DNA of 64,000 nt from G963664115 sp965263045 (GTDB taxonomy: Bacteria > Acidobacteriota > Terriglobia > 20CM-2-55-15), in the NCBI GenBank assembly GCA_965263045.1, contig CBDHGK010000026.1, positions 35,003 to 99,002 of the forward strand, written 5' to 3'. A model generated the notes under the pieces. It saw nothing but the letters and a program-made list of their open reading frames with translations, made no database searches and was not told the origin of the DNA. Positions 47,520 through 56,738 of this stretch are shown in pieces. The translations under genes and the position numbers were made by a program. Each line of letters begins with the position of its first letter. Position 1 is the stretch's first letter.

Positions 47520-48752
47520 ATGTCGAGAAACGATCTGCTGTTTTATGGCAAGGATCTTCGTGCCCTGATTCGCGGGTATGAGACCGCGATCAAGGAAGAG
47601 GTGGGGGGTTGGGACCGCAATAGAATCCTAGCGTCAAGCGAATCCGACTTGGTCACTTACCTTGTGGACAAATACAGCCTCGATCCACCACGACTTCTTC
47701 GCGAACAAATCCAAATCGAGAACGAAGGAGAAACAAAGATCGACGTCAGCGGTCGCTTTGAATATGGAATGTGGGACCAGGGCAGCCCACATTTAGTTCC
47801 CGGCTCCTTCGTGACTGTGGCTATTCCTTTCGAAGGCGAAGGCGATCTCTTCGGATTTCAAGCGTCGACCCGCAGTCTCAACCCGCCTCGCGGCCGTGTC
47901 TCGGGCTCGAATGTTCTGATTTCTTTCCAGGATGTAAAACTCGACGCCGAGCGAACACGTGAGGAAATCGATGCCACGGTTAAACGGATAGATGAATGCC
48001 TAGGGTGGACGAAGAGCGATTGCAGCGAGTGGAACGGGCGTGTTGCCAGCGTAGCAGAGCAATGTGTCCGTAATCGTAAGGACCGTCTTCTGGAACAGGC
48101 CAACATGGTAACGGCTCTCGGCTTGCCAATGAAAAGGCGGTCAGATTCCGCTGTTGTCAGCGCTATTCCAGCAGTTCGTAAAAAACGGCCTGTCGCATTG
48201 CCTCCTTCCCCGAAAGAGGCGTTTAGGCCCGAACCTGCGTTGCTCGATGCCGAGTACGACTACATTCTGACTGTGATCGATCATATGTCTCAAAATATCG
48301 AGCGCAGCCGAAGCACCTTCGTTCAGATGAAGGAAGAACAAATCCGCGATCTTATTTTAGTCAATCTGAATGGGCATTACGAAGGCGATGCGACCGGTGA
48401 GACTTTCAATGCCCAAGGCAAGACAGACATTCTGATTCGTGCAGACAATCGCAATGTCTTCATTGCGGAATGCAAGTTTTGGGCAGGCTCGAAGTCACTA
48501 CTCACGGCGATCGATCAGATTCTTCGTTATCTAACTTGGAGAGACACGAAGGCGGCACTCCTCCTGTTCTGTAAAAACATCGACTTTACCAATACCTTGT
48601 CCAGCATTGCGACCGCCGTTACAGAGCATCCGAACTTCAAACGAGAGTTGAAGAAAATAAGCGATACCCATGTGCGATATTTGTTCAGACAGAAAGATGA
48701 CCCGGTTAGAGACCTGTATCTAGTGGTCCCCGTCAAACAGAGTGCACTTTAA
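47520..48752 (+). CDS. Solitary PD-(D/E)xK nuclease-like protein
   Basis: 410 residues from ATG 47520. The N-terminal 200 residues have no recognised domain but include a beta-rich segment (IDVSGRFEYGMWDQGSPHLV). The C-terminal part reads EEQIRDLILVNLNGHYEGDA, then GKTDILIRADNRNVFIAECK, a classical D...ExK-like restriction-endonuclease core (D then E-C-K), and ALLLFCKNIDF. It may be a defence or repair nuclease. The last 10 or so residues (LVVPVKQSAL) fall inside the left end of IS630, so the natural C-terminus was probably replaced. Confidence 0.65.
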   Translation: MSRNDLLFYGKDLRALIRGYETAIKEEVGGWDRNRILASSESDLVTYLVDKYSLDPPRLLREQIQIENEGETKIDVSGRFEYGMWDQGSPHLVPGSFVTVAIPFEGEGDLFGFQASTRSLNPPRGRVSGSNVLISFQDVKLDAERTREEIDATVKRIDECLGWTKSDCSEWNGRVASVAEQCVRNRKDRLLEQANMVTALGLPMKRRSDSAVVSAIPAVRKKRPVALPPSPKEAFRPEPALLDAEYDYILTVIDHMSQNIERSRSTFVQMKEEQIRDLILVNLNGHYEGDATGETFNAQGKTDILIRADNRNVFIAECKFWAGSKSLLTAIDQILRYLTWRDTKAALLLFCKNIDFTNTLSSIATAVTEHPNFKRELKKISDTHVRYLFRQKDDPVRDLYLVVPVKQSAL

Positions 48753-49876
48753 CCAGCTTCTTTCGAGCGCGTCGGACTTTCTCAAGAATATCGGAAGCCT
48801 GCGCGGTCCAGATGAACGGCTTAGGGCTCTGATTGTGACCGTCGACATAGTCCTCAACGGCCTGGATTAACTCTGGAACCGAATGGAAAACTCCGCGCCG
48901 AAGCCGTTGCTCTGAAAGATCCCGGAAGAAACGTTCGACCATATTCAGCCACGACGCACTGGTCGGTGTGAAGTGCACATGAAAGCGCGGGTTGCGCTTG
49001 TGCCAGTCGACAACTTTCTGATGCTTGTGGGTCGCATAGTTGTCACAGATTATGTGGATCTGCTTGTCTTTAGGCACGGAGCGTTTGATCTGATTGAGAA
49101 ACCGAATCCATTCCTGATGCCGATGCTTCGGCATGCAAGTCCCGATCACAGAGCCGTCCAGGGTATTGAGCGCGGCGAACATCGTGGTGGTTCCGTTGCG
49201 TTTGTAGTCGTGGGTCAAGGTGCCACACCGCCCCTTCTTCAGCGGTAACCCGGGCTGGGTGCGGTCCAGTGCCTGCATCTGGCTCTTCTCATCACAGGAC
49301 AAGACGATGGCGTTTTCCGGTGGGTTCAGATACAGACCGACCACATCCTCCAGCTTCTCGGCAAATTGTTTGTCGTTGGACAGCTTGAAGGTTCCTGACA
49401 GGTGTGGCTTCAGGCCATGGGCCCGCCATATTCTCCCGACCGTCGAATCACTGACTCCGGTCGCCTTTGCCATCGAGGTACGGCTCCAATGCGTGGCGTT
49501 TGGGAGCTTCTCTTCAATCGTCTTCTTTACAATCCGGGCCCGCTTCCGTGCGCTGATGGAGGGAATCCGGCCGCTTCGCGGCGCGTCCTTCTCAATGCCT
49601 CCCAATCCATGTTTGGCGAAACGAGCACGCCATCGGCCAACCTTCTGAAGCGTCATCTTCAGCCGTGCTGCAATCTCCTCGTTCCTCAGACTCTCAGCCG
49701 CCAGCAACACAATTTGGGATCGTTCCGCCAACCGTACCGATGTACTACGGCTTCGCCTCAGTCGTTCCAGTTCCTTTCGTACCTGAACATCAAGATCAAC
49801 CCTCGGTGCTTTCCTCATATCTATATCAGACGTTGGACAAGCACTTACATCTCATTACTTCTGGCGGACTACACTA
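48721..49876 (-). mobile_element. IS630-family element
   Basis: A full-length IS630 transposase lies between two imperfect ends that both begin TAGTG (48721 on the plus strand; 49876 on the minus strand), consistent with TA target duplication. The ends are called from weak similarity and may shift by a few bases. Confidence 0.6.
48733..49818 (-). CDS. IS630-family transposase
   Basis: 361 residues. An N-terminal double helix-turn-helix (LRNEEIAARLKMTLQKVGRW; WSRTSMAKATGVSDSTVGRI) precedes the DDE core: VLSCDEKSQMQALDR (first Asp), HIICDNYATHKHQKV (second Asp), HFTPTSASWLNMVERFF (Glu). Full length and without frame breaks, so potentially active. Confidence 0.93.
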   Translation of the reverse strand: MRKAPRVDLDVQVRKELERLRRSRSTSVRLAERSQIVLLAAESLRNEEIAARLKMTLQKVGRWRARFAKHGLGGIEKDAPRSGRIPSISARKRARIVKKTIEEKLPNATHWSRTSMAKATGVSDSTVGRIWRAHGLKPHLSGTFKLSNDKQFAEKLEDVVGLYLNPPENAIVLSCDEKSQMQALDRTQPGLPLKKGRCGTLTHDYKRNGTTTMFAALNTLDGSVIGTCMPKHRHQEWIRFLNQIKRSVPKDKQIHIICDNYATHKHQKVVDWHKRNPRFHVHFTPTSASWLNMVERFFRDLSEQRLRRGVFHSVPELIQAVEDYVDGHNQSPKPFIWTAQASDILEKVRRARKKLVKVHSV

Positions 49877-49994
49877 GCTGTGCAGGCATTTAACATCCCA
49901 AAATGAGTAGTGTGGCAGGCCCAGGATCCAGGGAATGAGGATTCAGGGCATCGTTAGAAGCTCTCACGATTCCATGGTGGCGAGACCAGTCTGT

Positions 49995-50829
49995 CGGGAT
50001 GTGTTGCAACTTTCAAAAATCAACAAGAGAGCGACCGGTTGGGTCGACCAGGCTCCGTCTCATGCAACCACTTCGAACAGCTGGTTTGATGAACTGAATC
50101 TGTTGCCGAACATCCGAACCGCTCACCCGCCGCGCCTGCCCCTTCCGGATCATGTGCATTGCCTCGTATCCCTGGATCGTTCGCCGCGCCGCGTGGAATT
50201 CACGAAAGCCCTGCTTGGCTTTCACTCGTCGTTTGATCGCTCGATGATCCTGCTCCAGGATGTTGTTCAAGTATTGAACAGGCCGGTGGCGGCAACGGCG
50301 TCGCAGGATTCCGTCCTGCTTCACTCCTGAAATCGCCGCCCCGTAGAGGCGAGCCTGGTCCGTATTGATAACCCGGGGCTGTGGATGGGACGGATCCGTC
50401 AGCGCCTTACGGAACAGGCGTTTGGCCGTAGCGGCATCACGCAACCCCGAGAGCACGAACTCGATCGTGGCTCCGGTGGAATCGATGGCTCGGTAGAGGT
50501 AGCACCACCGCCCCTTGACACGAACGTAGGTCTCATCGACACGCCAGGACTTATTGGTTGGCCTGAGATGACGGCGCAACCGCCCCTCCAGTTCGGGACC
50601 GTAGCACTGGACCCAGCGCCAGATTGTCGTGTGGTCTGCCTTCAGGCCGCGTTCGCTAAGAAGCTCTTCGACATCGCGGAACGAGAGCGAGTACCGCAGG
50701 TACCAGCGCACGGCGCAAAGAATAAGTTCGGGCTCGGTTTGTCGCCACTTGAAGATCGCCGGTCGCATTGTCTTTTTCATGATCTCTTCAGGTTACCAGT
50801 CGCCGTCGGCCAAAGTTGCAACACAACCC
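49995..50829 (-). mobile_element. IS6-family element, type B
   Basis: Ends GGGATGTGTTGCAACTTT (49995-50012) and, inverted, GGGTTGTGTTGCAACTTT (to 50829), one mismatch. The flanking 8-mers (agtctgtc, tgctgctg) differ. About 835 bp, one gene. A solo end of the same type is at 42104-42223. Confidence 0.82.
50013..50780 (-). CDS. IS6-family transposase (type B)
   Basis: 255 residues: helix-turn-helix SFRDVEELLSERGLKADHTT, then VDETYVRVKGRWCYLYRAID, RVINTDQARLYGAAI and YLNNILEQDHRAIKRRVKAK. All DDE residues are present. The last 20 residues (MRRSLVDPTGRSLVDF) run into the terminal repeat and may be atypical. Confidence 0.92.
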   Translation of the reverse strand: MKKTMRPAIFKWRQTEPELILCAVRWYLRYSLSFRDVEELLSERGLKADHTTIWRWVQCYGPELEGRLRRHLRPTNKSWRVDETYVRVKGRWCYLYRAIDSTGATIEFVLSGLRDAATAKRLFRKALTDPSHPQPRVINTDQARLYGAAISGVKQDGILRRRCRHRPVQYLNNILEQDHRAIKRRVKAKQGFREFHAARRTIQGYEAMHMIRKGQARRVSGSDVRQQIQFIKPAVRSGCMRRSLVDPTGRSLVDF

Positions 50830-51202
50830 TGCTGCTGCAATGGTGCTCGGAACCGTCAGTGCATGGCGGAACGGCCACGGGTGATAAGCGATAAAGAGAG
50901 TTATCGATAGGTTGTGCGCGTACATTGCGGCGATCGGCACCACCCCGCTCCAAGGCGCCGCCCCTTGACCGGCAGGTCTACATCTTCTGTGCCTCCCGGT
51001 GCCAGGCTGACCTTCTCCCAGGAAAAGACGCCACAGGCGCCATCGCGACTGGAGCCATTGTCGTTCCCGACCCGCAACACCCACCCTATTGTCCGGACCA
51101 CAATTCAGGGCCTGGAATAAATGTACCGGGAAGGGCTAGCCTACAAGTGTGATAATTGGAGGTTTGCAGACTTACCGGGAATCGTTACCAGGGGGAAAAT
51201 GA
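50830..51202. other. Region without a recognisable gene
   Basis: Frames on both strands are short or Arg/Pro-rich and lack family features. It holds the upstream region of the hypothetical gene at 51203. Confidence 0.45.
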
Positions 51203-51583
51203 GTGGCTGTATCGGTACGAAGCGTGAACGTTGACAATGTGAAGCGGTTGGTGGAAGCGGTCCGGATCGGGGACGGATTTGACATGGAGAAGATCCTTCG
51301 GGCGGCATCCGATATCGGAGGATACGCACCTGAAACGAATGCGGGCTACGAATCCGATGGCCGGGCGGGAGCGTCTGACGCTATCGAGCGATTCGAGTGG
51401 ACTGCCCGATGGCTGGGCCTGAAGGAACCGGAAGCCGAGATACTGTTCAACCTCAGCGGGCAACCGTACACGCTTTCCGATATCACGCGGGAGCATCTGT
51501 TGGCCGTCCTGGAGGCGATCTGCGACGGTGAGCCGGTGGATCGGGAGATCTGGGCCAGAAACGATCCAGAGCGGAACCGATAA
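51203..51583 (+). CDS. Hypothetical protein, 126 residues
   Basis: Starts GTG at 51203 (no ATG nearby in frame). Contains VRIGDGFDMEKILRAASDIG, ASDAIERFEWTARWLGL and LFNLSGQPYTLSDITREHLL. Helical, cytoplasmic, no recognised family. Its C-terminal 23 residues recur, diverged, in the chimera at 2782-2850, so a paralogue once existed there. Confidence 0.5.
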   Translation: MAVSVRSVNVDNVKRLVEAVRIGDGFDMEKILRAASDIGGYAPETNAGYESDGRAGASDAIERFEWTARWLGLKEPEAEILFNLSGQPYTLSDITREHLLAVLEAICDGEPVDREIWARNDPERNR

Positions 51584-51641
51584 GGCCCTGCTATGTCTCT
51601 ATTGATAGGGGTTAAGCAACACGGCACCCAAGGAGAACCCA

Positions 51642-51913
51642 ATGACAGATACCCGGCTACTCGACCGAGCCTGGCCAGCGGCGTGGCTTCGGAAAATGAC
51701 CAGTGTACTCGGTGTGACTTTGGCGGCAGGGGCATTGGTGGCTGCGGAGGCGCAAACGAAGGACGATTTCGCGTACTGGGATGCCAACGGGAATGGGGAT
51801 TTGACTTGCACTGAAGCGCGCGGCCGCGACGAGGGATTGAAACTCCCGGCCTATCGAGATAACAGGAACGGCACCGGCGTGATCTACGAATGGCTGAAGC
51901 GACGGACGTCTAG
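51642..51913 (+). pseudogene. Secreted nuclease gene, 5' part (split by IS1380)
   Basis: ATG 51642 follows aaggag (a second start at 51696 is possible). A signal-like segment (VLGVTLAAGALVAAEAQ) is followed by FAYWDANGNGDLTCTEARGR, an EF-hand-like calcium loop, and LPAYRDNRNGTGVIYEWLKR. The frame continues into IS1380 at 51914. Joined to 53772-55074 by removing the element and one CTAG, it reads EWLKRRTSSDTDNDGIACES without a break, giving one gene of about 524 residues. Confidence 0.85.
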
Positions 51914-53767
51914 TCCCTGAATAAGCGCGATTGAGGAAGTATCGATAGTGAAAAAGTAGCGGAAGTACCCGAAATGTCCCCGTCCCGTGCGAAAAGGAAT
52001 TTGCAGAATCCTGACGGAAAAGGAGGCATTTCGGGTGAACGATTATACGCGCAAGAACATGAGGAATCGCAAGCGGCGAATCGAGCGTCGGCTTGGAGAG
52101 CGGCATTGGAGGGAACAGTCGGCGCCGATGTTGTCGGCGAGTAACATGCACTATGAGATGGGCAAGCGGACGCGGGGGACGGCGGTGGGCGGCATCGGGG
52201 CGATGCATCGGGTGGCGCGGCGGACGGGTCTGATCGAGGCCATCGACGCGCGGGTGGATGTGCTGAAGCGGCATCTGCCGTATCACGAGTCGGATCACGT
52301 GTTGAACATCGCCTACAACGCGTTGACGGGAGGGACGTGTCTGGAAGACATCGAGTTGCGGCGCAACGACGAAGCATACCTGGATGCGCTGGGGGCGCAG
52401 CGGATACCGGACCCGACCACGGCGGGCGACTTTTGCCGGCGATTCGAGCCCGGCGACGTGGAGAACCTGATGGAGGCGGCGAATGAAGTGCGGCTGAATG
52501 TGTGGCGGCAGCAACCGGCCGGTTTTTTCGACGAGGCGGTGTTGGACGCGGATGGGACCCTGGCGCCGACCAGCGGGGAATGCAAGGAAGGGATGGATAT
52601 CGCCTACGACGGGACATGGGGCTATCACCCGTTGTTGATTTCACTGGCGAACACCGCCGAGCCGTTATACCTGGTGAACCGGAGCGGCAACCGGCCCTCG
52701 CATGAAGGCGCGGCCCCGCGGTTCGATCAGGCGATCGGGTGGTGCCAGCGCGCCGGGTTCCATCGGATCCTGCTGCGCGGGGACACCGACTTCAGCCAGA
52801 CCCGGCATCTGGATGGATGGGACGGCCAGGGCGTGGACTTCATCTTCGGTATCGACGCGAGGGCGAACCTGGTGGCGCGGGCCGATGCGCTGGAGCCGGA
52901 CTGCTGGGCAGTTCTGGAGCGTGAGGCCAGATACGAGGTGGCCACCCAGCCCCGCCAGCGTCCCGACAAGGTCAAGGAACGGATCGTTCGGGAACGCGGT
53001 TTCAAGAACATTTGGTTGCGGGGCGAAGACGTGGCCGAGTTCGCCTACCGGCCCGGCGCCTGTAAGCGGGACTACCGCGTCGTGGTGGTGCGGAAGAATC
53101 TGTCGGAGGCCAAAGGGGAGTGGGTGTTGTTCGACAAGATCCGGTACTTCTTCTACATCACGAACCGTGCCGATCCCGCCGACCGGATCGTGAAGCGCGC
53201 GAATCAACGGTGCAATCAGGAGAATCTCATCGAGCAACTCAAGAACGGCGTCCGGGCCTTGAAAATGCCGGTGGGCGACCGGACCGGCAACTGGGCCTAC
53301 ATGGTGATGGCGTCGCTGGCCTGGACCCTGAAGGCGTGGTTTGCGCTGCTGCTTCCCGAAACCGGACGCTGGGCCCAGAAGTATCGGGCCGAGAAGCAGA
53401 CCGTTCTACGCATGGAGTTCAAGACGTTCCTGAACGCCTTCATCCTCCTGCCGTGCCAACTCGTGCGTACCGGCCGGCGCATCGTCTTCCGGCTCATGGC
53501 CTGGAACCCGTGGTTGTCCGTCTTGTTCCGTGCCGTGGATGTGTTGCGTCGTCCCCTGCGATGCTGACCCGATCATGGATCTGAGCCCGGGCGGTCGAGG
53601 TCCCGGTTGCTGTCAACCCTTCAAACAGACACGGCGAGGCCCCCACTGAAACAGACGCAACACGAACCGGAGGCCGGGACAAAACGATCCCGGAACGGAA
53701 GGTTATGCCTCCAACTTTATGGCTGGGAACCGGCCGTTCGCCATCTGGTTATGCGCTTGTTTTGGGT
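51914..53767 (+). mobile_element. IS1380-family element
   Basis: 1854 bp inserted in a secreted nuclease gene. Its ends TCCCTGAATAAGCGC and, inverted, ACCCAAAACAAGCGC match at 11 of 15 positions. The target duplication CTAG is exact (51910-51913 and 53768-53771). Contains one intact transposase gene. Confidence 0.9.
52035..53567 (+). CDS. IS1380-family transposase
   Basis: 510 residues from GTG 52035, chosen because aggagg lies 9 bp upstream; an open frame extends to 51987. DDE core: FFDEAVLDADGTLAPTSGEC (first Asp), ILLRGDTDFSQTRHLDGW (second Asp) and RANQRCNQENLIEQLKNGVR (Glu region). The C-terminal helical region is complete. Potentially active. Confidence 0.92.
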   Translation: MNDYTRKNMRNRKRRIERRLGERHWREQSAPMLSASNMHYEMGKRTRGTAVGGIGAMHRVARRTGLIEAIDARVDVLKRHLPYHESDHVLNIAYNALTGGTCLEDIELRRNDEAYLDALGAQRIPDPTTAGDFCRRFEPGDVENLMEAANEVRLNVWRQQPAGFFDEAVLDADGTLAPTSGECKEGMDIAYDGTWGYHPLLISLANTAEPLYLVNRSGNRPSHEGAAPRFDQAIGWCQRAGFHRILLRGDTDFSQTRHLDGWDGQGVDFIFGIDARANLVARADALEPDCWAVLEREARYEVATQPRQRPDKVKERIVRERGFKNIWLRGEDVAEFAYRPGACKRDYRVVVVRKNLSEAKGEWVLFDKIRYFFYITNRADPADRIVKRANQRCNQENLIEQLKNGVRALKMPVGDRTGNWAYMVMASLAWTLKAWFALLLPETGRWAQKYRAEKQTVLRMEFKTFLNAFILLPCQLVRTGRRIVFRLMAWNPWLSVLFRAVDVLRRPLRC

Positions 53768-53771
53768 CTAG

Positions 53772-55074
53772 TGACACCGACAACGATGGCATAGCGTGTG
53801 AAAGCACATCAAACCCGAACGGCTACGTGCCCGGTTCGGCCCCACCACCGCCCCCGCCGAGCACGAGTTCGCGCGAGTGTCCAGCCGGGTCAGCGACGTG
53901 GATGGGCTTGCCAGTCTGCGAGGAGGGCGCACGCGTCGGCTATGACCGGAACACCTTTGGCTCGGCATACAGCTCGCTAGAAGACGAGATCATCGACGGC
54001 CTGCCCAAGTCTGGCGGGCAGGTGTACACCCCTTACACCTGCACACTGTTTGCTATACGGTCCGACGGAACCGCAGACACGGATATCGAGCATATTGTCG
54101 CACTGGCGGAAGCGTATGATTCCGGCCTTGCGGAATCGCAGTTTCGGAGCTTCGCTGGGGACTTGGACAACCTGACAATTGCCGATCCCACCGTAAACCG
54201 GACCCAGAAATCCGACCGCGACGCGGCCGAGTGGGGACCGCCGCAAAACAGCGGCTGGTTCGCGGCCCGCGTTGTGGTCGTCAAGCAGAAGTACGCCCTG
54301 TCGGTGAATCCGGCCGAGCGAGATGCCTTGCAGGCGATGCTCAATTCAGACGCGAGCCGTACCGTCACCTGCGGCGGAGGCATGGCGGAGACGACACCGG
54401 ATGATGTCAGCACTCCCGGGGGCGAGTCGGATTTTCACATCATTGCGCAAATCGCGGACGGGTTCTTTGCAGACAATTCCTACTACAAGACCACGTTCAT
54501 GGTCATCCCGGTCTCGCCGCTGGATACACCGACTTGTTCCGTCCGTCTGTACGGCCTTCAGGTCACGCTCGATTCTGTGACTTCTGATCAATTCACGATC
54601 CCGTTTTCCCAGTCGGACTACTGGCTGGCCCAAACAAGCGCCAACCAAGCGTTGGCCAGGGGACACGCCACAATCACGTGTGACGATGCGGTATATGCGC
54701 AGGCGCTTTTCACCTACTACACAGCGGAGGGATCGAAGATCGGGGAGGCAATGGGTTTCTCGTCGGCGGGAGGCGCAAGTCGGAACCGGTTCTTTGTTGA
54801 TAGCACTGACGGTGCAAGCTTGGGCATCGCGATCGCCAACAACGAACTCGTCCCCGTCACTTATGATGTGGAATTTTCCAACAACGCTAGCCAGATTACC
54901 GGCTCGGTCACGATCCCTGCACGAACGTCTAATGCTTTCTTCTTGAATGAAGTGCTAAGTCTCCCAGCGGGCGTCAGCGGAATCGTTGCAATCAAGTCGC
55001 GGCAATCTGAGAGATTCGCCGCACTCGGGCTCCGATACACAGGGCAGGTTTTTACGACGATTCCTGCCAACTAG
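53772..55074 (+). pseudogene. Secreted nuclease gene, 3' part (split by IS1380)
   Basis: The part after the insertion begins DTDNDGIACES, the excalibur calcium-binding motif, then a proline linker (PPPPPPSTS). Next is an HNH-type domain of the DUF1524 family: YTPYTCTLFAIRSDGTADTD, IEHIVALAEAYDSGL, GDLDNLTIADPTVNRTQKSD (with DIEHIVA as the His motif and NRTQKSD as the closing Asn/Lys region). The C-terminal domain (FHIIAQIADGFF to LGLRYTGQVFTTIP) matches residues 30-245 of the protein at 57-1232, including SLGIAIAN. The full protein was probably an exported DNase. Confidence 0.82.
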
Positions 55075-55162
55075 CCTCCTTGGTGCTAACCGACCCGGAC
55101 TAACAGGGCACCTGATCGAAGCGGGCGAAGACATTCTGTAGCCAGTAGGCTACAATAACAAC

Positions 55163-55492
55163 ATCCTCAGAGTAGTTCACTACGTAGCAGAAGACGGTAC
55201 GGACTACTTTGACGAGTGGCTTCAGAACCAGGACACCGAGATTCGAGCTCGTGTCCAGACGCGCATCGACCGGATCGAACTGGGAAACTTCGGCGACCAC
55301 AAAGGGGTAGGGAAGGGCGTTTCCGAACTTCGAATCGACTTCGGTCCCGGATACCGCGTGTACTAGGGCCTCGATAATGAAAAACTCGTGATCCTCCTGG
55401 TCGGCGGAACGAAAAAACGGCAGGCCCGCGACATCAAAATGGCCCAGGCCTGTTGGAAGGCTTATCAACAGGAGAAGCAAAAATGCCCGTGA
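55163..55492 (+). pseudogene. RelE/HigB-type toxin with internal stop
   Basis: Reads ILRVVHYVAEDGTDYFDEWL, then RTRIDRIELGNFG-like region and GVSELRIDFGPGYRVY, stops at TAG 55364-55366, and continues in frame GLDNEKLVILLVGGTKKRQA to 55492. Relatives have a Tyr at the TAG position. No ATG or GTG start is present upstream of ILRVV either. The toxin is dead, while its antitoxin partner is intact and starts inside the toxin 3' end. Confidence 0.82.
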
Positions 55493-55767
55493 AACAACAC
55501 CGCGCTGGCGACTACCTCAAAACACCTCAAGGCATCGCTGCGTACCTGAACGCCGCGCTCGAGGAGTTCGACGGCGACCCTCGATTGTTGATGAAAGCTT
55601 TTCGGAACGTGGCAGCGGCACAGGGCGGCGTATCTGAAATCGCACGGCGAGCCGCCGTGGACCGTGTGGGTCTTTCCCGCGGCTTGTCGGGGAACAGAGA
55701 TCCTCGGCTCGGTACGGTTACCAAGATCGCCTCAGCTTGCGGGGTGAAGATTCAGTTTGTGGCGTAG
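55483..55767 (+). CDS. HigA2-type antitoxin (addiction module antidote)
   Basis: 94 residues: EEFDGDPRLLMKAFRNVAAA, QGGVSEIARRAAVDRVGLSR then GLSGNRDPRLGTVTKIASAC. This is the XRE-like antitoxin of RelE/HigB pairs. The ATG at 55483 overlaps the toxin end by 10 bp. An orphan antitoxin can still neutralise related toxins elsewhere. Confidence 0.88.
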   Translation: MPVKQHRAGDYLKTPQGIAAYLNAALEEFDGDPRLLMKAFRNVAAAQGGVSEIARRAAVDRVGLSRGLSGNRDPRLGTVTKIASACGVKIQFVA

Positions 55768-55837
55768 ACTCGTTCAGGGCAGACAAGCCATAGGTGCCCA
55801 CCGCCTTCGTGGGAAAACGCCCGTTGCCGTGTCCTCA

Positions 55838-55871
55838 ATTACTTCTGATAATTACCCTTATCGGAAGTAAT
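55838..55871. promoter_or_regulatory. Inverted repeat upstream of the PLD-like gene
   Basis: ATTACTTCTGATAA and TTATCGGAAGTAAT pair over 14 bp with one mismatch around ttaccc. It lies 17 bp before the ATG at 55888, a likely operator. Confidence 0.6.
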
Positions 55872-55887
55872 CAGCGAGAATCCCATC

Positions 55888-56650
55888 ATGGAAAACACGC
55901 TCGCTCCTGAGCGGGCCTTGCAGGCGCTTCGTCGGCAGCTTGAAGGCCTACGGAAGCTCAAGAACCGCAACTATCAAGAAACAGGGACGGATGAAACCGA
56001 GTGGAAGAACCTCACCCGCAATATCATCGAGGGCGCCTTTGGGAACTCAAGCACCCAAATATACCAATTTTACACAGCCCGCGAAGCTGGCAGCCACCAC
56101 ATAACGGACACCCCGGAGCAGCAGCTGCGGCTGGACCAAGACAACTTTGAGTCTCGGATCCAAGCCTTCGGGGCCCTTCTGCGTAGTCTTATCGAAACAC
56201 TGAAGCTACAGCTTCCAGAGGAAGAGATCCAAGGCGTCTACAACACTGGAGACGAGTACGACTTCTATCGCGATCTGAGATCGCTTGTCGAAGCGGCGAC
56301 AAACGAGATTCTCATCGTGGACGCTTATCTCGCCGAGGACGTGTTCAACCTCTACGTCAGCAAGGTTCCTGACTCCGCCACCGTTCGCATCCTCTCCGAC
56401 AAGATCGGCCCCAACGTAAGAAGTCGTTGCCGGGAAGTATGCGAAGAGCCAGCAACTGAAATTGCGATCAAGCAGGAACATTCATGACCGGATGGTCTTT
56501 TTGGATCAGCGCGGCTGGGTAATTGGACAGTCCATCAAGGACGCCGCCAAAAAAAAGCCGACCTGCCTCGTCGAGCTCACCGAGCCCTTGCTCGCGCTCG
56601 CCAGGGACGCTTATGAGAAGATTTGGAAGGACGCGAAGAGCATCATCTAA
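55888..56650 (+). pseudogene. Phospholipase D-like domain protein, +1 frameshift
   Basis: ATG 55888. The N-terminal helical region (LRRQLEGLRKLKNRNYQETG) and the fold core ATNEILIVDAYLAEDVFNLY, SATVRILSDKIGPNVR are in one frame. At about 56425 one extra A shifts the frame; the other frame continues VVAGKYAKSQQLKLRSSRNI then HDRMVFLDQRGWVIGQSIKD to 56650. The His-Asp-Arg and GQS motifs resemble single-domain PLD-like proteins of unknown role. Confidence 0.72.
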
Positions 56651-56738
56651 CTAACCCCATGCTATGACTACCTGGAAGGCCGTATCCCTTCATATCCACC
56701 ATACTGAAAAACCGGCGGCAGTTGAGGAAAGCAAACAA

